Assembly (NCBI RefSeq): GCF_007995155.1
Contig: NZ_CP042593.1
Location: 3,452,001 to 3,516,000, forward strand
DNA: 64,000 nucleotides
Direction of reading: 5' to 3'
Origin: Cytobacillus dafuensis
GTDB lineage: Bacteria > Bacillota > Bacilli > Bacillales > Cytobacillaceae
The translations under genes were made by a program, and so were the position numbers. Shown piece by piece: positions 1 to 8,640 of this stretch; the first letter of the stretch is position 1; each line of letters opens with the position of its first letter. Below the pieces are notes generated by a model that was not told the DNA's origin, made no database searches, and saw only the letters and a program-made list of their open reading frames with translations.

Positions 1-1471
1 CTGTATAGGGTGAGATAGATTCTCCTTGAAGTTCTTTTTCATTAAATTCGAGTAATGTTGTTCGATTCTTATATTCTATTTTTGAAGCTACCCGAACCAT
101 TTCCTTCTTTCCCCCCCTTGCAATTGTTGCCATCATATTAGCTACTGCAAGTGGTGTTGCTCGCACCTCATGTTGTCCAATACCAGTAAGACCTACAAAG
201 TTAGAATCCTTTTTCGCATCCTCCGTAAGGAAAATCCTCCCTTTCTCTTCATCTTGCAATTGTCTGAAATCAGGAAAATGATAAATATCCCCTTTCCATC
301 CAACGGTACCAGTTAATGAAAGTCTTTCTGCATAATCCTCTAGAATATTTGGGTCAATTTCCTTTAATTCCTTTGCCAATGTTGCAAATGTATTATTACA
401 GCTTCTTGCAAAGCTATTAGTAAAATCAAGCATACCGTACTGAAACTGTAAGTCTGGCTCGCCATTAATTTTCTTACTGCAATCAAATTTTCGTGATGGA
501 TCTGTCAACTCATAATCCATCGCTGCAGCAGCAACGACCGTCTTAAAAACTGAGCCCATTATTTGCTGTTTCACCATTAAATTTTCTATTCCACCCGTTT
601 CTTTATTAAAAGGATCTTTACGATTGATTGATGGCTTGGAAACCATTGCCAAAACAGAATTAGATTCAATATCGAGAAGAACGGCTCCCCCTCTTTTCAT
701 CCCGCTTTGTTCTACAAGCTTTTCCAACATTGCCTGTAAGCTTGAATCAAGAGTCGTTTTAATATTTACTGGGTAATACGGATTAGCAGGCTCCACATAT
801 TTAACATTAATCCCGAATAGTGGTCCTCCAGTTGCATCTACATGATAAACAAGTTTCGATTTTCCATCAGGTAAGAGAAATTCATCAAAGCTTTTCTCCA
901 TCCCTGTTAAACCAATCATAGTATTTGTAGTAAGATCCTTTTCTGAATAACGGCTCCGAAGGACAGTTTCATTTTCTCCTGTAATCCCTATTAAATGTTC
1001 AGCTAAATTTTCAGTTAGGTGATACTTCTTTTCAACAGCAAACACTCCAGGAATTCTTAAATTATTTATTTTTTCGATCTGGGATTCTGTTAAAAGATAT
1101 GGATCTGGGTCTTCATAAGCGAAGGGATGTTTCGCATTTTCCACAGCATAGCGAAGGGAATATGAAGAAATACCAGTAATATTAGATACTTTCTCAATAT
1201 CCCATTCCATTTTTTTTAGAAAAGGAAAGAGGATGAGAACGGGAAGGGTTTTGTGCGTGATTGGGCTACCATCCTTGTAGAGAAAATTCCCTCTACCAGT
1301 ATCAAGTACCATCTCTTGAGATCGTTGTCGTACACTTGCCTCTAATAAGTTAATTTGCCTTTTTGTAAAATCCTCTGTTGCGACTAATTGAAGTTGAATT
1401 AGTCTTCCGATTAATACAGTGAATATCGCTAAACAGATGCAAAGCCATACAATCGCTCTCTTTTTCCACAT
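1..1471 (-). CDS. pbpI: Class B penicillin-binding protein (PbpI/YrrR-like), 3' end cut by window edge
   Basis: About 490 residues are visible and the gene runs off the left edge. Residues 6-30 form one uncleaved membrane anchor. Next comes a PBP dimerisation domain, then the transpeptidase domain with the active-site motif SVFK at about 307-310 and SCN at about 357-359. The KTG motif would lie beyond the visible part. By family it cross-links peptidoglycan on the outer face of the membrane. It lies directly downstream of greA, as yrrR/pbpI does in B. subtilis, which supports the assignment. The ATG at 1471 is preceded by GAGGTG, and that SD lies inside a 12-bp hairpin, so expression may depend on RNA folding. 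Other monofunctional PBPs remain possible, because the call rests mainly on motifs and position. Confidence 0.88.
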   Translation of the reverse strand, partial: MWKKRAIVWLCICLAIFTVLIGRLIQLQLVATEDFTKRQINLLEASVRQRSQEMVLDTGRGNFLYKDGSPITHKTLPVLILFPFLKKMEWDIEKVSNITGISSYSLRYAVENAKHPFAYEDPDPYLLTESQIEKINNLRIPGVFAVEKKYHLTENLAEHLIGITGENETVLRSRYSEKDLTTNTMIGLTGMEKSFDEFLLPDGKSKLVYHVDATGGPLFGINVKYVEPANPYYPVNIKTTLDSSLQAMLEKLVEQSGMKRGGAVLLDIESNSVLAMVSKPSINRKDPFNKETGGIENLMVKQQIMGSVFKTVVAAAAMDYELTDPSRKFDCSKKINGEPDLQFQYGMLDFTNSFARSCNNTFATLAKELKEIDPNILEDYAERLSLTGTVGWKGDIYHFPDFRQLQDEEKGRIFLTEDAKKDSNFVGLTGIGQHEVRATPLAVANMMATIARGGKKEMVRVASKIEYKNRTTLLEFNEKELQGESISPYT

Positions 1472-1476
1472 AAAAA

Positions 1477-1504
1477 ACACCTCGTCAAAAGTTTTGACGA
1501 GGTT
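1477..1504 (-). terminator. Hairpin between greA and pbpI that covers the pbpI SD
   Basis: A perfect 12-bp inverted repeat (1479-1490 with 1492-1503) has arms reading ACCTCGTCAAAA and its complement. On the minus strand it is followed by TG and a run of six T, then the pbpI ATG. It can act as the greA terminator, and the same stem sequesters the GAGG of the pbpI SD. Confidence 0.6.
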
Positions 1505-1527
1505 TCATATTTTCAAACAATGAATAT

Positions 1528-2004
1528 TTATTTAATTGATATAATTCTTACATCCATTTCTCCACCAGGAGTTTGAACTTTTACTTCATCTCCAACTTTA
1601 TGGCCAAATAGGCTTTTGGCTATTGGAGAATCATTCGAGATCTTTCCTTCGAACGGGTCCGCTTCTGCACTCCCAACAATAGAATAAGTTTCTTCATCTC
1701 CATTTGGAAGTTCAATAAATGTAACAGAGCTGCCTAATGAAACTGTGTCAGCACTCATCTCAGCTTCTGTAATAATCTTTGCATTGCGGATCATATTTTC
1801 AATGGTTGTAATTCGACCTTCCACAAATGCTTGCTCTTCTTTAGCTGAGTCGTACTCAGAGTTCTCAGATAAGTCCCCGAAGCTGCGTGCAATCTTGATA
1901 CGCTCTACTACTTCTTTACGCTTAACAGACTTTAAATATTCTAATTCCTGTTCAAGCTTCTCTTTACCAGCTTGCGTCATAGGGAAAACTTTTTCAATTG
2001 CCAA
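1528..2004 (-). CDS. greA: Transcription elongation factor GreA
   Basis: A 158-residue protein that rescues backtracked RNA polymerase by stimulating cleavage of the 3' end of the transcript. The N-terminal coiled coil (about residues 10-75) carries the acidic tip segment [15 protein letters not shown]. The C-terminal FKBP-like domain includes [20 protein letters not shown]. The best start is TTG at 2004, because AAGGAG lies eight bases upstream and the product then begins [10 protein letters not shown] like B. subtilis GreA. A GTG three codons earlier overlaps the SD and is unlikely. It is downstream of udk and upstream of pbpI, the usual Bacillus order. Length and sequence are typical, so the assignment is secure. 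Confidence 0.97.
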   Translation of the reverse strand: MAIEKVFPMTQAGKEKLEQELEYLKSVKRKEVVERIKIARSFGDLSENSEYDSAKEEQAFVEGRITTIENMIRNAKIITEAEMSADTVSLGSSVTFIELPNGDEETYSIVGSAEADPFEGKISNDSPIAKSLFGHKVGDEVKVQTPGGEMDVRIISIK

Positions 2005-2159
2005 AACCTTCACTCCTTCAAAATTTCACAATTATACTTTCATTGTGTTCTTTCTTTATTTTATGTACTGCTAATTAATATAGGAGCGCGACCTTTAAAG
2101 GGCGCGCATAAAAGTTTGTCCATATTGGACCTTTTAATAAAAGATAAAAAAGTATAGCT

Positions 2160-2250
2160 TTCCTCGAGTCCGAAAATGGTCTAGCCAGCGTCTCAGAATA
2201 ATCATCGCAGGAACAATCTGACCTTTGATTGTTCTGAATGCGCTTCCGCT
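2160..2250 (-). repeat. Short dispersed repeat (GCGGAAGCGC / GAACAATC module)
   Basis: Read on the minus strand, it starts AGCGGAAGCGCATTC, then GAACAATC...GATTGTTC (an 8-bp hairpin), then CCTGCGATGATTATTCT. The same order of blocks occurs on the plus strand at 60913-60975, so this is a second copy of a dispersed element. It lies between udk and greA. No gene is seen in 2005-2272. Confidence 0.7.
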
Positions 2251-2272
2251 TTTCTTATTCTATGCTATTGTG

Positions 2273-2908
2273 TCATAAAAACGATTTTTGTTCAAGAATT
2301 GTTTGAATTTTTGTTACCATTATATCAATAGCCACATGATTATGCCCGCCCTCAGGAATGATGATATCTGCATATCGCTTCGTCGGTTCAATAAATTGAT
2401 TATGCATTGGTCGAACAACATTTACATATTGTTCGATTACAGAATCCATTGTCCGTCCGCGTTCTTTAATATCTCTGAACAAACGGCGAATTATGCGTAG
2501 ATCAGCATCCGTATCTACAAAAAGTTTAATATCCATTAAGTTTCGTAGGCGCTCATCTTCAAGGATGAGGATTCCTTCTAAAATGATTACATCCTGCGCC
2601 TCAACGTTAATGACCTTTTCAGACCTTGTATGGAGTGCATAATCATAAACAGGCTTATGAATTGTTTCGTAACGTAATAATTTTTTGATATGTTCAATTA
2701 ATAAATCATTGTCAAAAGCTAGAGGGTGGTCGTAATTTGTTTTTAATCGGTCTTCAAACGGCAAATGAGTTTGATCTTTGTAGTAATAATCTTGTTCCAG
2801 CATCAAAATCGAGTGACCTGCAAAGCGATCAATAATCGATTTTGTCACACTCGTTTTTCCCGAGCCAGAGCCGCCGGCAACGCCGATAACAACGGGTTTG
2901 CGGGTCAT
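2273..2908 (-). CDS. udk: Uridine kinase
   Basis: A 211-residue nucleoside kinase that phosphorylates uridine and cytidine for pyrimidine salvage in the cytosol. The P-loop [12 protein letters not shown] is at residues 9-20. The family segments YDHPLAFD and YDYALHTR follow, which shape the nucleoside site, and the lid arginines are in [11 protein letters not shown]. Length matches bacterial Udk. It starts five bases after the end of trhP2 and is probably co-transcribed with the trhP genes, as in B. subtilis. No terminator is obvious after it, only a dispersed repeat. Confidence 0.97.
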   Translation of the reverse strand: MTRKPVVIGVAGGSGSGKTSVTKSIIDRFAGHSILMLEQDYYYKDQTHLPFEDRLKTNYDHPLAFDNDLLIEHIKKLLRYETIHKPVYDYALHTRSEKVINVEAQDVIILEGILILEDERLRNLMDIKLFVDTDADLRIIRRLFRDIKERGRTMDSVIEQYVNVVRPMHNQFIEPTKRYADIIIPEGGHNHVAIDIMVTKIQTILEQKSFL

Positions 2909-2913
2909 GGTGA

Positions 2914-4182
2914 TTAAATCTCCTTTCGCATCATGTTGTTAGGGAATACCGGCTTATCGAGCTTAAATTGAATAATTTGAAGCGGATGGCGGGCTGCATC
3001 GAGTTCATTCCCTTTTTCATCCCAAATCTTATCAATGATGTGGGTGAAATTTTCGATTTCAGGCCCAAAAAACTCTACTTCCTGACCTGGTTTAAAGTGG
3101 TTACGCTGCTGTAATGTAACCATTTGCGTATCTGGATTATAATCTAATACTAATCCAACGAAATCGAAATTTGTCTTTTTGCTATGATTTCCAAACATTT
3201 GCTCCTTATACCCTGGTACTCCTTCAAAAAACGCAGGAGCAGTATCGCGGTTTGCACACTTAGCTAATTCCTCTAGCCATTCCTGCTTAATCTTAAATTG
3301 CTCAGGATCTGCGCAATAAGCATCTATTACTTTACGATACACACTAACAACAGTAGCAACATAATGAATGGATTTCATACGGCCTTCAATCTTGAGACTA
3401 TCAATTCCAAGTTCAATCATTTGCGGTATAGATTGAATTAAATTTAAATCTTTTGGACTCATAGCAAAAGAAGAGTCGTCTTCATTAAAGAATGGAATTT
3501 CATTTGTTCCTTCTAATTGATAAAGGTCATAATCCCATCGGCATGATTGGCAGCATCCACCTCTGTTTGAGTCACGAGCTGTCATATGATTACTTAATGT
3601 ACAACGTCCAGAATAAGCAATACACATTGCCCCATGAATAAAGGTTTCTATTTCAATATCAACCTTTTCCTTCATTTCACGAATTTCTTCCGCACTTGTT
3701 TCACGAGCAAGAACCACACGCTCTAGTCCTTCTTCCTTCCAAAACTGAACAGCTTTCCAGTTGGATAAAGATTGCTGCGTGCTTAAATGAACTTCTATTT
3801 CCGGTGCAACCCTTCTGCAGGTTTCAATAATAAGAGGGTCTGCAACAATAATACCTGCTACCCCCGCTTCTTTCAGACCAAGCAGATAGTCTTCAAGTCC
3901 ATCAATATTCTCATTATGAGCATATATATTTGTCGTTACATATATTTTTGCCCCATATTTTTTGGCGAATTGGACGCCTTCTTTCATTTCCTCGAATGTA
4001 AAATTATCAGCGTTTGATCGCAGGCCATATTCTTGGCCACCAATAAATACGGCATCGGCTCCATAATGAACGGCAATTTTTAGTTTTTCTAAATTTCCAG
4101 CTGGCGCAAGCAATTCAGGCTTTTTAACGATTACCCGTTTGCCGTTCACAATTTGGGAAATAGTATCTTTCACCGTTGTCAT
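2914..4182 (-). CDS. trhP2: U32 family tRNA hydroxylation protein TrhP2 (YrrO)
   Basis: A 422-residue U32-peptidase-family protein. Despite the family name, members of this type (E. coli YegQ/TrhP, B. subtilis YrrN/YrrO) are needed for prephenate-dependent hydroxylation of wobble uridine (ho5U34) in tRNA. The family signature is near residues 178-198 ([12 protein letters not shown]). A cysteine group follows at 187, 194, 210, 211 and 214 (GGCCQSC), which probably ligates an Fe-S cluster. The C-terminal half is the U32 extension. It lies 13 bp after trhP1 and just before udk. The YrrO assignment follows from length, signature and gene order. Confidence 0.93.
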   Translation of the reverse strand: MTTVKDTISQIVNGKRVIVKKPELLAPAGNLEKLKIAVHYGADAVFIGGQEYGLRSNADNFTFEEMKEGVQFAKKYGAKIYVTTNIYAHNENIDGLEDYLLGLKEAGVAGIIVADPLIIETCRRVAPEIEVHLSTQQSLSNWKAVQFWKEEGLERVVLARETSAEEIREMKEKVDIEIETFIHGAMCIAYSGRCTLSNHMTARDSNRGGCCQSCRWDYDLYQLEGTNEIPFFNEDDSSFAMSPKDLNLIQSIPQMIELGIDSLKIEGRMKSIHYVATVVSVYRKVIDAYCADPEQFKIKQEWLEELAKCANRDTAPAFFEGVPGYKEQMFGNHSKKTNFDFVGLVLDYNPDTQMVTLQQRNHFKPGQEVEFFGPEIENFTHIIDKIWDEKGNELDAARHPLQIIQFKLDKPVFPNNMMRKEI

Positions 4183-4195
4183 ATAGCTGCCTCCT

Positions 4196-5134
4196 TTAAT
4201 ATACTGTTTCTTTAAAGAAAAATCCTGTATCCAGCGGGCGATTAGCTGGCTGAATTTTTTCTATTCCCTCTAAAAGCTCATCCTTTGCATCTTCATACAA
4301 ATCCGGATCTTCGATACAAAGATCAATTGCTTTTCTATATAGCTTTGTTACTTCAACAATATATTCACTACTTTTTAATATTCCATCTATCTTAAATGAA
4401 TCAATTCCTGCCTCAATCATGTCTTGAAGCTCGTCAATTATACACATATCTTTTGGACTCATAATATGTGTTCCGTTTTCGTCTTCAAAGATCGGATATT
4501 TATTCTCCCGTTCTTTATCATGTAAAAACATGTTATGTTCCAATTTGCGATTCTCAACTTCCATCACTTTTCCTTGGTATTCATAATAATTTCCAAGAAG
4601 AGAACGCTTAGATTGGAACATTGCGGTCATTCCATGAACTTGTACTTCGATTTCTACTTCAGCATTTTCCTTTGTCTCGATGACAGCATCCATATTTATT
4701 TCACGAGCAAGCACTGCACGATTTGCTCCTTTTCTTCCCCAATAATTACATGTATACCAATTGGTCCCCGTTGTTTCTGTACTCCAGTGCAATTTCATAT
4801 TTGGTGCAGCTTCACGTGCTGCCATTAATACAGCTGGATCACCAAATATAATTGCATCCGCATTGAATTCTTGTAGGAAAACAATATAGTCTGTTAGCTC
4901 ATCAATTTTTTCATTATGAAATAGAGCATTCATGGCTACATACACTTTTTTCCCATTTTTATGTGCTAGTGCTATTGCCTGCTTTACCTCATCACGGGAA
5001 AATTCTCCTGCTAGTCGTAATCCATAGCGCTGTTCTCCTATTACGAACGCATCTGCTCCAGCTTCTGCTAAAGGGATAATATCTTCAACACTTTTTGGTG
5101 TAACCAATAATTCAGGCTTTTTCATTTTTTTCAC
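4196..5134 (-). CDS. trhP1: U32 family tRNA hydroxylation protein TrhP1 (YrrN)
   Basis: A 312-residue paralogue of the next gene, with the same TIM-barrel-like U32 core (KPELLVTPKS, HWSTETTGTNW, HIMSPKDMC). At the signature position it reads HGMTAMFQSKRS, so the cysteines present in TrhP2 are missing. This suggests an unequal pair in which TrhP2 holds the cluster and TrhP1 is a partner. In B. subtilis yrrN and yrrO work together in ho5U34 formation. Its start overlaps the trmR stop by four bases (ATGA), so translation is probably coupled. Confidence 0.92.
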   Translation of the reverse strand: MKKMKKPELLVTPKSVEDIIPLAEAGADAFVIGEQRYGLRLAGEFSRDEVKQAIALAHKNGKKVYVAMNALFHNEKIDELTDYIVFLQEFNADAIIFGDPAVLMAAREAAPNMKLHWSTETTGTNWYTCNYWGRKGANRAVLAREINMDAVIETKENAEVEIEVQVHGMTAMFQSKRSLLGNYYEYQGKVMEVENRKLEHNMFLHDKERENKYPIFEDENGTHIMSPKDMCIIDELQDMIEAGIDSFKIDGILKSSEYIVEVTKLYRKAIDLCIEDPDLYEDAKDELLEGIEKIQPANRPLDTGFFFKETVY

Positions 5135-5769
5135 CTCTTTTTACTAATCGCGATTCCATCGCCTACAGGAAGAATGACAGTGAAATAATCTGGATGATTC
5201 ATTAACCATTGGTTAAAATCATTTATTTTTTTCACAAGATTACGAATTCGTTTATTTTCTATATTTGATTCATAGACCAGTCCTTTAAATAGAACATTAT
5301 CTGTAATAATCATTCCATTACTTCTTAAATACTGGGAATATATTTCAAAGAAACGCTGATATTGACCTTTAGCGGCATCGATAAATATGACATCAAAAGG
5401 AGCATATTTTTTAATAACGGCTTCTGCTTCAAGAGCGTCTCCCTTTATTATTTGAATTTGTGCTTCCTTTTCTGCCTCTAGTATATATTTTTCAGCTAAC
5501 AGATAGCGATCGGCATCTCTTTCGATAGTAATAATATTGCTAGAAGGACAAGCATAAGCCATTCGTAAAGCCGAATAACCGATTGCTGTACCGATTTCTA
5601 ATATATTCTTAGGGCTGTGAATTCGCAAAAGCTGGAGCATCGCTTCAATGCCAGCAAGTTCCATAATAGGTACACCATTTTCCTTGGCAAACTGCTCCAT
5701 TTGTTCTAGAAGCTTTGGCCTTCCTGGAATGATGTTCTCAATATATGCTTGCAGCTTCCCATTTTCCAA
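5131..5769 (-). CDS. trmR: tRNA 5-hydroxyuridine methyltransferase TrmR (YrrM)
   Basis: A 212-residue class I SAM-dependent O-methyltransferase. The SAM motif is ILEIGTAIGYSA (about 55-66). The metal-binding segment is VIFIDAAKGQY, followed by ITDNVLF, as in catechol-type O-methyltransferases. By homology with B. subtilis YrrM it methylates 5-hydroxyuridine-34 to 5-methoxyuridine, the step after TrhP. The start is TTG at 5769, with AAGGTGG about eight bases upstream. It is the first gene of trmR-trhP1-trhP2(-udk), so writer and hydroxylase are made together. A terminator separates it from mltG. Confidence 0.92.
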   Translation of the reverse strand: MENGKLQAYIENIIPGRPKLLEQMEQFAKENGVPIMELAGIEAMLQLLRIHSPKNILEIGTAIGYSALRMAYACPSSNIITIERDADRYLLAEKYILEAEKEAQIQIIKGDALEAEAVIKKYAPFDVIFIDAAKGQYQRFFEIYSQYLRSNGMIITDNVLFKGLVYESNIENKRIRNLVKKINDFNQWLMNHPDYFTVILPVGDGIAISKKR

Positions 5770-5847
5770 GCTGCCACCACCTTATCTTCATGACATCTAT
5801 TAAATGCACTTTTTTGACAAGAAAAAATAGCGTTCACAGAGAGGAAT

Positions 5848-5874
5848 TAAAAAAATGCAGTGATTCTGCACTTT
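5848..5874 (-). terminator. Intrinsic terminator between mltG and trmR
   Basis: On the minus strand, AAAG plus TGCAG, a 5-nt loop, CTGCA and a run of seven T. The stem is short, but A/T pairing from the flanks extends it. Confidence 0.65.
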
Positions 5875-5957
5875 ATTCGGTAAAATGACCGATCCTAGCT
5901 TGTCCGTGGTTTACGCTATAGAAATCTTATTCGACACTTGAACTATTTTATCATAAA

Positions 5958-5997
5958 TAAGAGGGGAAAGCTAATTTTCTTCCCCTTTTATTGAAAG
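5958..5997 (-). terminator. Hairpin just after mltG
   Basis: An AAGGGGAA / TTCCCCTT-type inverted repeat directly after the mltG stop, followed by CTTATTT. The T tract is weak, so it may act together with the stronger terminator 100 bp further on. Confidence 0.45.
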
Positions 5998-5999
5998 AT

Positions 6000-7136
6000 T
6001 TAATTAGTATTCGTAATATATTTTTCTTTCTTTTGATTATGTTCTTGTAAGGTTTTTGAAAAAAGAACTTCTCCAGTAGAGGTAGCCAGAAAATATAAAT
6101 AATCCGTTTCTGCAGGAGCTAAAGCTGCTTCAATCGAAGTTGTTCCTGCATTTGCAATAGGTCCTGGTGTTAATCCTACATTCTTGTATGTGTTGTATGG
6201 TGAATCAATTTCTAAATCTTTATAAAGTACTTTAGATTTATGTTCACCTTGGGCATAGAGAACAGTTGGGTCTGTTTGTAAAGGCATACCTGCTTCTATT
6301 CGGTTGTAAAAAACACTGGCTATTTGATCTCTATCTACTTGTTCTGTAGCCTCTTCCTCAATTAATGACGCCATAGTCATTAATTGATGAACCGTCCATC
6401 CCTTTTCCTCCAACTCTGGACGATAATCCTTAAGAACCTCAGAAGTTTTATCTAACATTACAGTTACAATTTCTTCTACAGTAGGATTTTCTTTATAAAA
6501 GGAGTAGGTAGCAGGAAATAAATAGCCTTCTAAAGGATATTTAATATTTTCATTTAGGATTTCTTCTGTAAGCAAATCAGGATATTTTTCCATCATGGAT
6601 TCAATAAATGCTTTATCATTTAGCATTTTAAAAACGTCTTCACCTTTTTTATTTGTTTTTTCCCCAATAATGTCCGCAATTTGCTCAAGCTGCTTTCCTT
6701 CTGGAATGGTCATTTTGAAAACGACTTGATCTACTACTTTTCCTGTTTTCAGGCTATCAATAATTTCAGGCATGGTCATAGAAGGACTAAATGTGTATTC
6801 TCCTGCCATAAAGCCTGTTTCATTCTTAAATTTCACGTAATACTTAAATACCTTTGCATCTTTAATAATTCCATTATCCTCTAGAATTTTGCCAATGCTA
6901 GTCGTTGAGGAACCGATTGGAATTTCTACTTGCTTTTCCTTTTTATTATCCGGATCTTTTGGCTGTACAGCAGATTTTATATAAAAATAACCACCACCAG
7001 CAACCACACCACCAACAATAAATAAAATAATTGCAATGATAAACACAATTTTTCTAACTACTCTCGCTTCGCTTTGACGCTCAAGCATTTTTTGTCGAAT
7101 TAACTCTTTCTTTGCTTTTTTATCTTCTATCGACAA
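6000..7136 (-). CDS. mltG: Endolytic murein transglycosylase MltG (YrrL)
   Basis: A protein of about 378 residues that cuts nascent glycan strands at the membrane. A cytoplasmic basic/charged N-terminus is followed by one membrane segment (about residues 29-52), a LysM-like subdomain, and the YceG catalytic domain. That domain contains EGYLFPATY and ASLIEEEA, whose first glutamate matches the catalytic Glu of E. coli MltG, then LQTDPTV and GLTPGPIANAG. The best start is TTG at 7136, eight bases after GGAGG. The longer frame from 7151 would place its start codon on that SD. It is followed by its own terminator and is separate from the trmR operon. Confidence 0.94.
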   Translation of the reverse strand: MSIEDKKAKKELIRQKMLERQSEARVVRKIVFIIAIILFIVGGVVAGGGYFYIKSAVQPKDPDNKKEKQVEIPIGSSTTSIGKILEDNGIIKDAKVFKYYVKFKNETGFMAGEYTFSPSMTMPEIIDSLKTGKVVDQVVFKMTIPEGKQLEQIADIIGEKTNKKGEDVFKMLNDKAFIESMMEKYPDLLTEEILNENIKYPLEGYLFPATYSFYKENPTVEEIVTVMLDKTSEVLKDYRPELEEKGWTVHQLMTMASLIEEEATEQVDRDQIASVFYNRIEAGMPLQTDPTVLYAQGEHKSKVLYKDLEIDSPYNTYKNVGLTPGPIANAGTTSIEAALAPAETDYLYFLATSTGEVLFSKTLQEHNQKKEKYITNTN

Positions 7137-7292
7137 TGAAATAACCTCCAATCCAAAAACAATTCCAAAAAAAGCCCTTTTATTTAAATTGGCATTAGAT
7201 ACTTTTTATTAATACCTCGGATTATTATACTATATTTTCTTTTCTGCGTCGTAAAATATTACCTAAAGCAAGCTTTTCCACAATATTTTGGG

Positions 7293-7412
7293 TTGTCCCA
7301 AAAGCAAAGGCGCCAGGCACCACGAACAATATCTAGAATCAATAAAAGAATGAGATTCTAGATATAGTGTACTATATGGATACCTGACACCTTATGGGGC
7401 TATCCCTACAAT
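7293..7412. repeat. Imperfect palindromic element (nested inverted repeats)
   Basis: Within the 332-bp gap between mltG and yrzB, three nested pairs face each other: GGTTGTCCC with GGGCTATCCC, GGCGCCAGGCACC with GGATACCTGACACC, and a perfect 12-bp ATATCTAGAATC / GATTCTAGATAT around a 13-nt loop. The whole could fold into one long hairpin. CAGGCACC-type palindromes recur in Bacillaceae spacers. It has no coding capacity. Confidence 0.65.
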
Positions 7413-7436
7413 AAAAATAGTTATACAGATAATCAA

Positions 7437-7466
7437 AAAAAAACTGGTCAAATGACCAGTTTTTTT
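7437..7466. terminator. Terminator after yrzB, likely bidirectional
   Basis: The stem AAAAACTGGTC / GACCAGTTTTT surrounds the loop AAAT. There is an A-tract on one side and a T-tract on the other, immediately after the yrzB stop. Confidence 0.85.
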
Positions 7467-7468
7467 GA

Positions 7469-7756
7469 TTAATTTTCTTCTTCTTCCTCAAGAAATGTAT
7501 TGAGCATTTCTTCAATCAAATCCCATTCCTCTTCTGATTCAATCGGCATTAATTCGCCATCTAGATTGTCTTCGCTTGGTGAGAAAGCAGAAGCATGAAT
7601 TTCGATATCCTCATCATCATTTTCATCTGCACCTACTGGATAGTAAAGAACATATGACTTACCAAATTCCTCAGAATCAAATGTGAAGAGCACTTCACAT
7701 AATTGCTCATTTCCTTCTTCGTCAACTACTGTAATATTATTTTCTCCGTGATTCAT
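7469..7756 (-). CDS. yrzB: DUF1292 family acidic protein YrzB
   Basis: A 95-residue, very acidic protein of the DUF1292 family, function unknown. The family core [20 protein letters not shown] and the aromatic [11 protein letters not shown] are present. The end is a glutamate-rich tail (FLEEEEEN). ATG at 7756 is six bases after GAGGTG and is preferred over a GTG three codons upstream that lies on the SD. It is the last gene of the conserved trio yrzL-ruvX-yrzB, which is followed by a strong terminator. Only the family can be named with confidence. Confidence 0.9.
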   Translation of the reverse strand: MNHGENNITVVDEEGNEQLCEVLFTFDSEEFGKSYVLYYPVGADENDDEDIEIHASAFSPSEDNLDGELMPIESEEEWDLIEEMLNTFLEEEEEN

Positions 7757-7769
7757 TCTTTTCACCTCA

Positions 7770-8186
7770 TTAAATTTGACTATTTAAATAGCCTTGTAAG
7801 ATCATAACTGCTGCCATTTTATCGATTACCTTTTTTCGTTTTTGTCGGCTAACATCGGCTTCGAGAAGAACTCTTTCTGCAGCCATCGTAGTTAATCTCT
7901 CATCCCAAAGAATGACAGGCAAACCAAATTGACTTTCTAATTCTGCCGCGAAATTTTGACTTGCTTCTCCACGCGGCCCGATCGTTCCATTCATATTTTT
8001 AGGTAATCCGACAACAATTTTACTTACTTCATTTTCTTTTATTATTTTACCAATTTGCTCGAAACCAAATTCATTTTTTTCCTCATTAATCTTAATGGTT
8101 TCTAAGCCTTGCGCTGTCCAGCCAAGTGCATCACTAAGCGCAACGCCGACTGTTTTAGAGCCGACATCCAATCCCATAGTCCGCAT
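7770..8186 (-). CDS. ruvX: RuvX/YqgF family Holliday junction resolvase-like nuclease (YrrK)
   Basis: A 138-residue RNase H-fold protein. Acidic active-site segments are visible in order: [15 protein letters not shown] (residues 5-19), [18 protein letters not shown] and DKMAAVMIL. In other bacteria the family acts in processing the 5' end of pre-16S rRNA and has been proposed to cut recombination intermediates, so its role here could be either. It lies three bases after yrzL and 13 bases before yrzB, in an operon conserved across Bacillota. Confidence 0.94.
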   Translation of the reverse strand: MRTMGLDVGSKTVGVALSDALGWTAQGLETIKINEEKNEFGFEQIGKIIKENEVSKIVVGLPKNMNGTIGPRGEASQNFAAELESQFGLPVILWDERLTTMAAERVLLEADVSRQKRKKVIDKMAAVMILQGYLNSQI

Positions 8187-8189
8187 ACT

Positions 8190-8456
8190 TTAACCCTTTC
8201 GCTGCTGATTTAAATATGATTTAACTAGCTCTTCGATGATTTCATCCCGTTCGAGTTTGCGAATAATATTTCTAGCATCCTTATGGCGGGGAATGTAAGC
8301 AGGATCCCCTGATAGCAAATAACCAACAATTTGGTTAATAGGGTTATACCCTTTATCTTGAAGAGCTTCGTACACTTGTAATAGCACCTGATTGACATCA
8401 TGTTCTATCGGCTCTTCAGGAAAATTGAATCTCATTGTATTATCAAATGAGCTCAT
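8190..8456 (-). CDS. yrzL: IreB family regulatory phosphoprotein (DUF965, YrzL)
   Basis: An 88-residue small protein of the IreB family, first of a three-gene operon. The near-invariant features are visible: a DNTMRFNF start region, [33 protein letters not shown] and an arginine-rich C-terminus. In Enterococcus, IreB is a target of the Ser/Thr kinase IreK and affects cephalosporin resistance. In Bacillus its role is not settled. The SD GAGGTG lies upstream of ATG at 8456. The family assignment is firm, the function inferred. Confidence 0.92.
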   Translation of the reverse strand: MSSFDNTMRFNFPEEPIEHDVNQVLLQVYEALQDKGYNPINQIVGYLLSGDPAYIPRHKDARNIIRKLERDEIIEELVKSYLNQQRKG

Positions 8457-8640
8457 ATCTTACACCTCGCTTATTTTGGATAAGTATATTACATTCATAT
8501 TTGAATACATAAGATTGTTCAAACAATAATAAATAACATTTTTTCTATTCAATTACGGAAAGGTAATGAATCTCTTCTATTATCCATTAATTGAACAATT
8601 TCGACAGGCTACCTACATTTTACACTAATTTGGCAAGATA

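Noticed and set aside
7137..7468. A possible missed gene in the 332-bp gap between mltG and yrzB
   Set aside because: No frame with an SD; the gap is explained by a palindromic element and a terminator.
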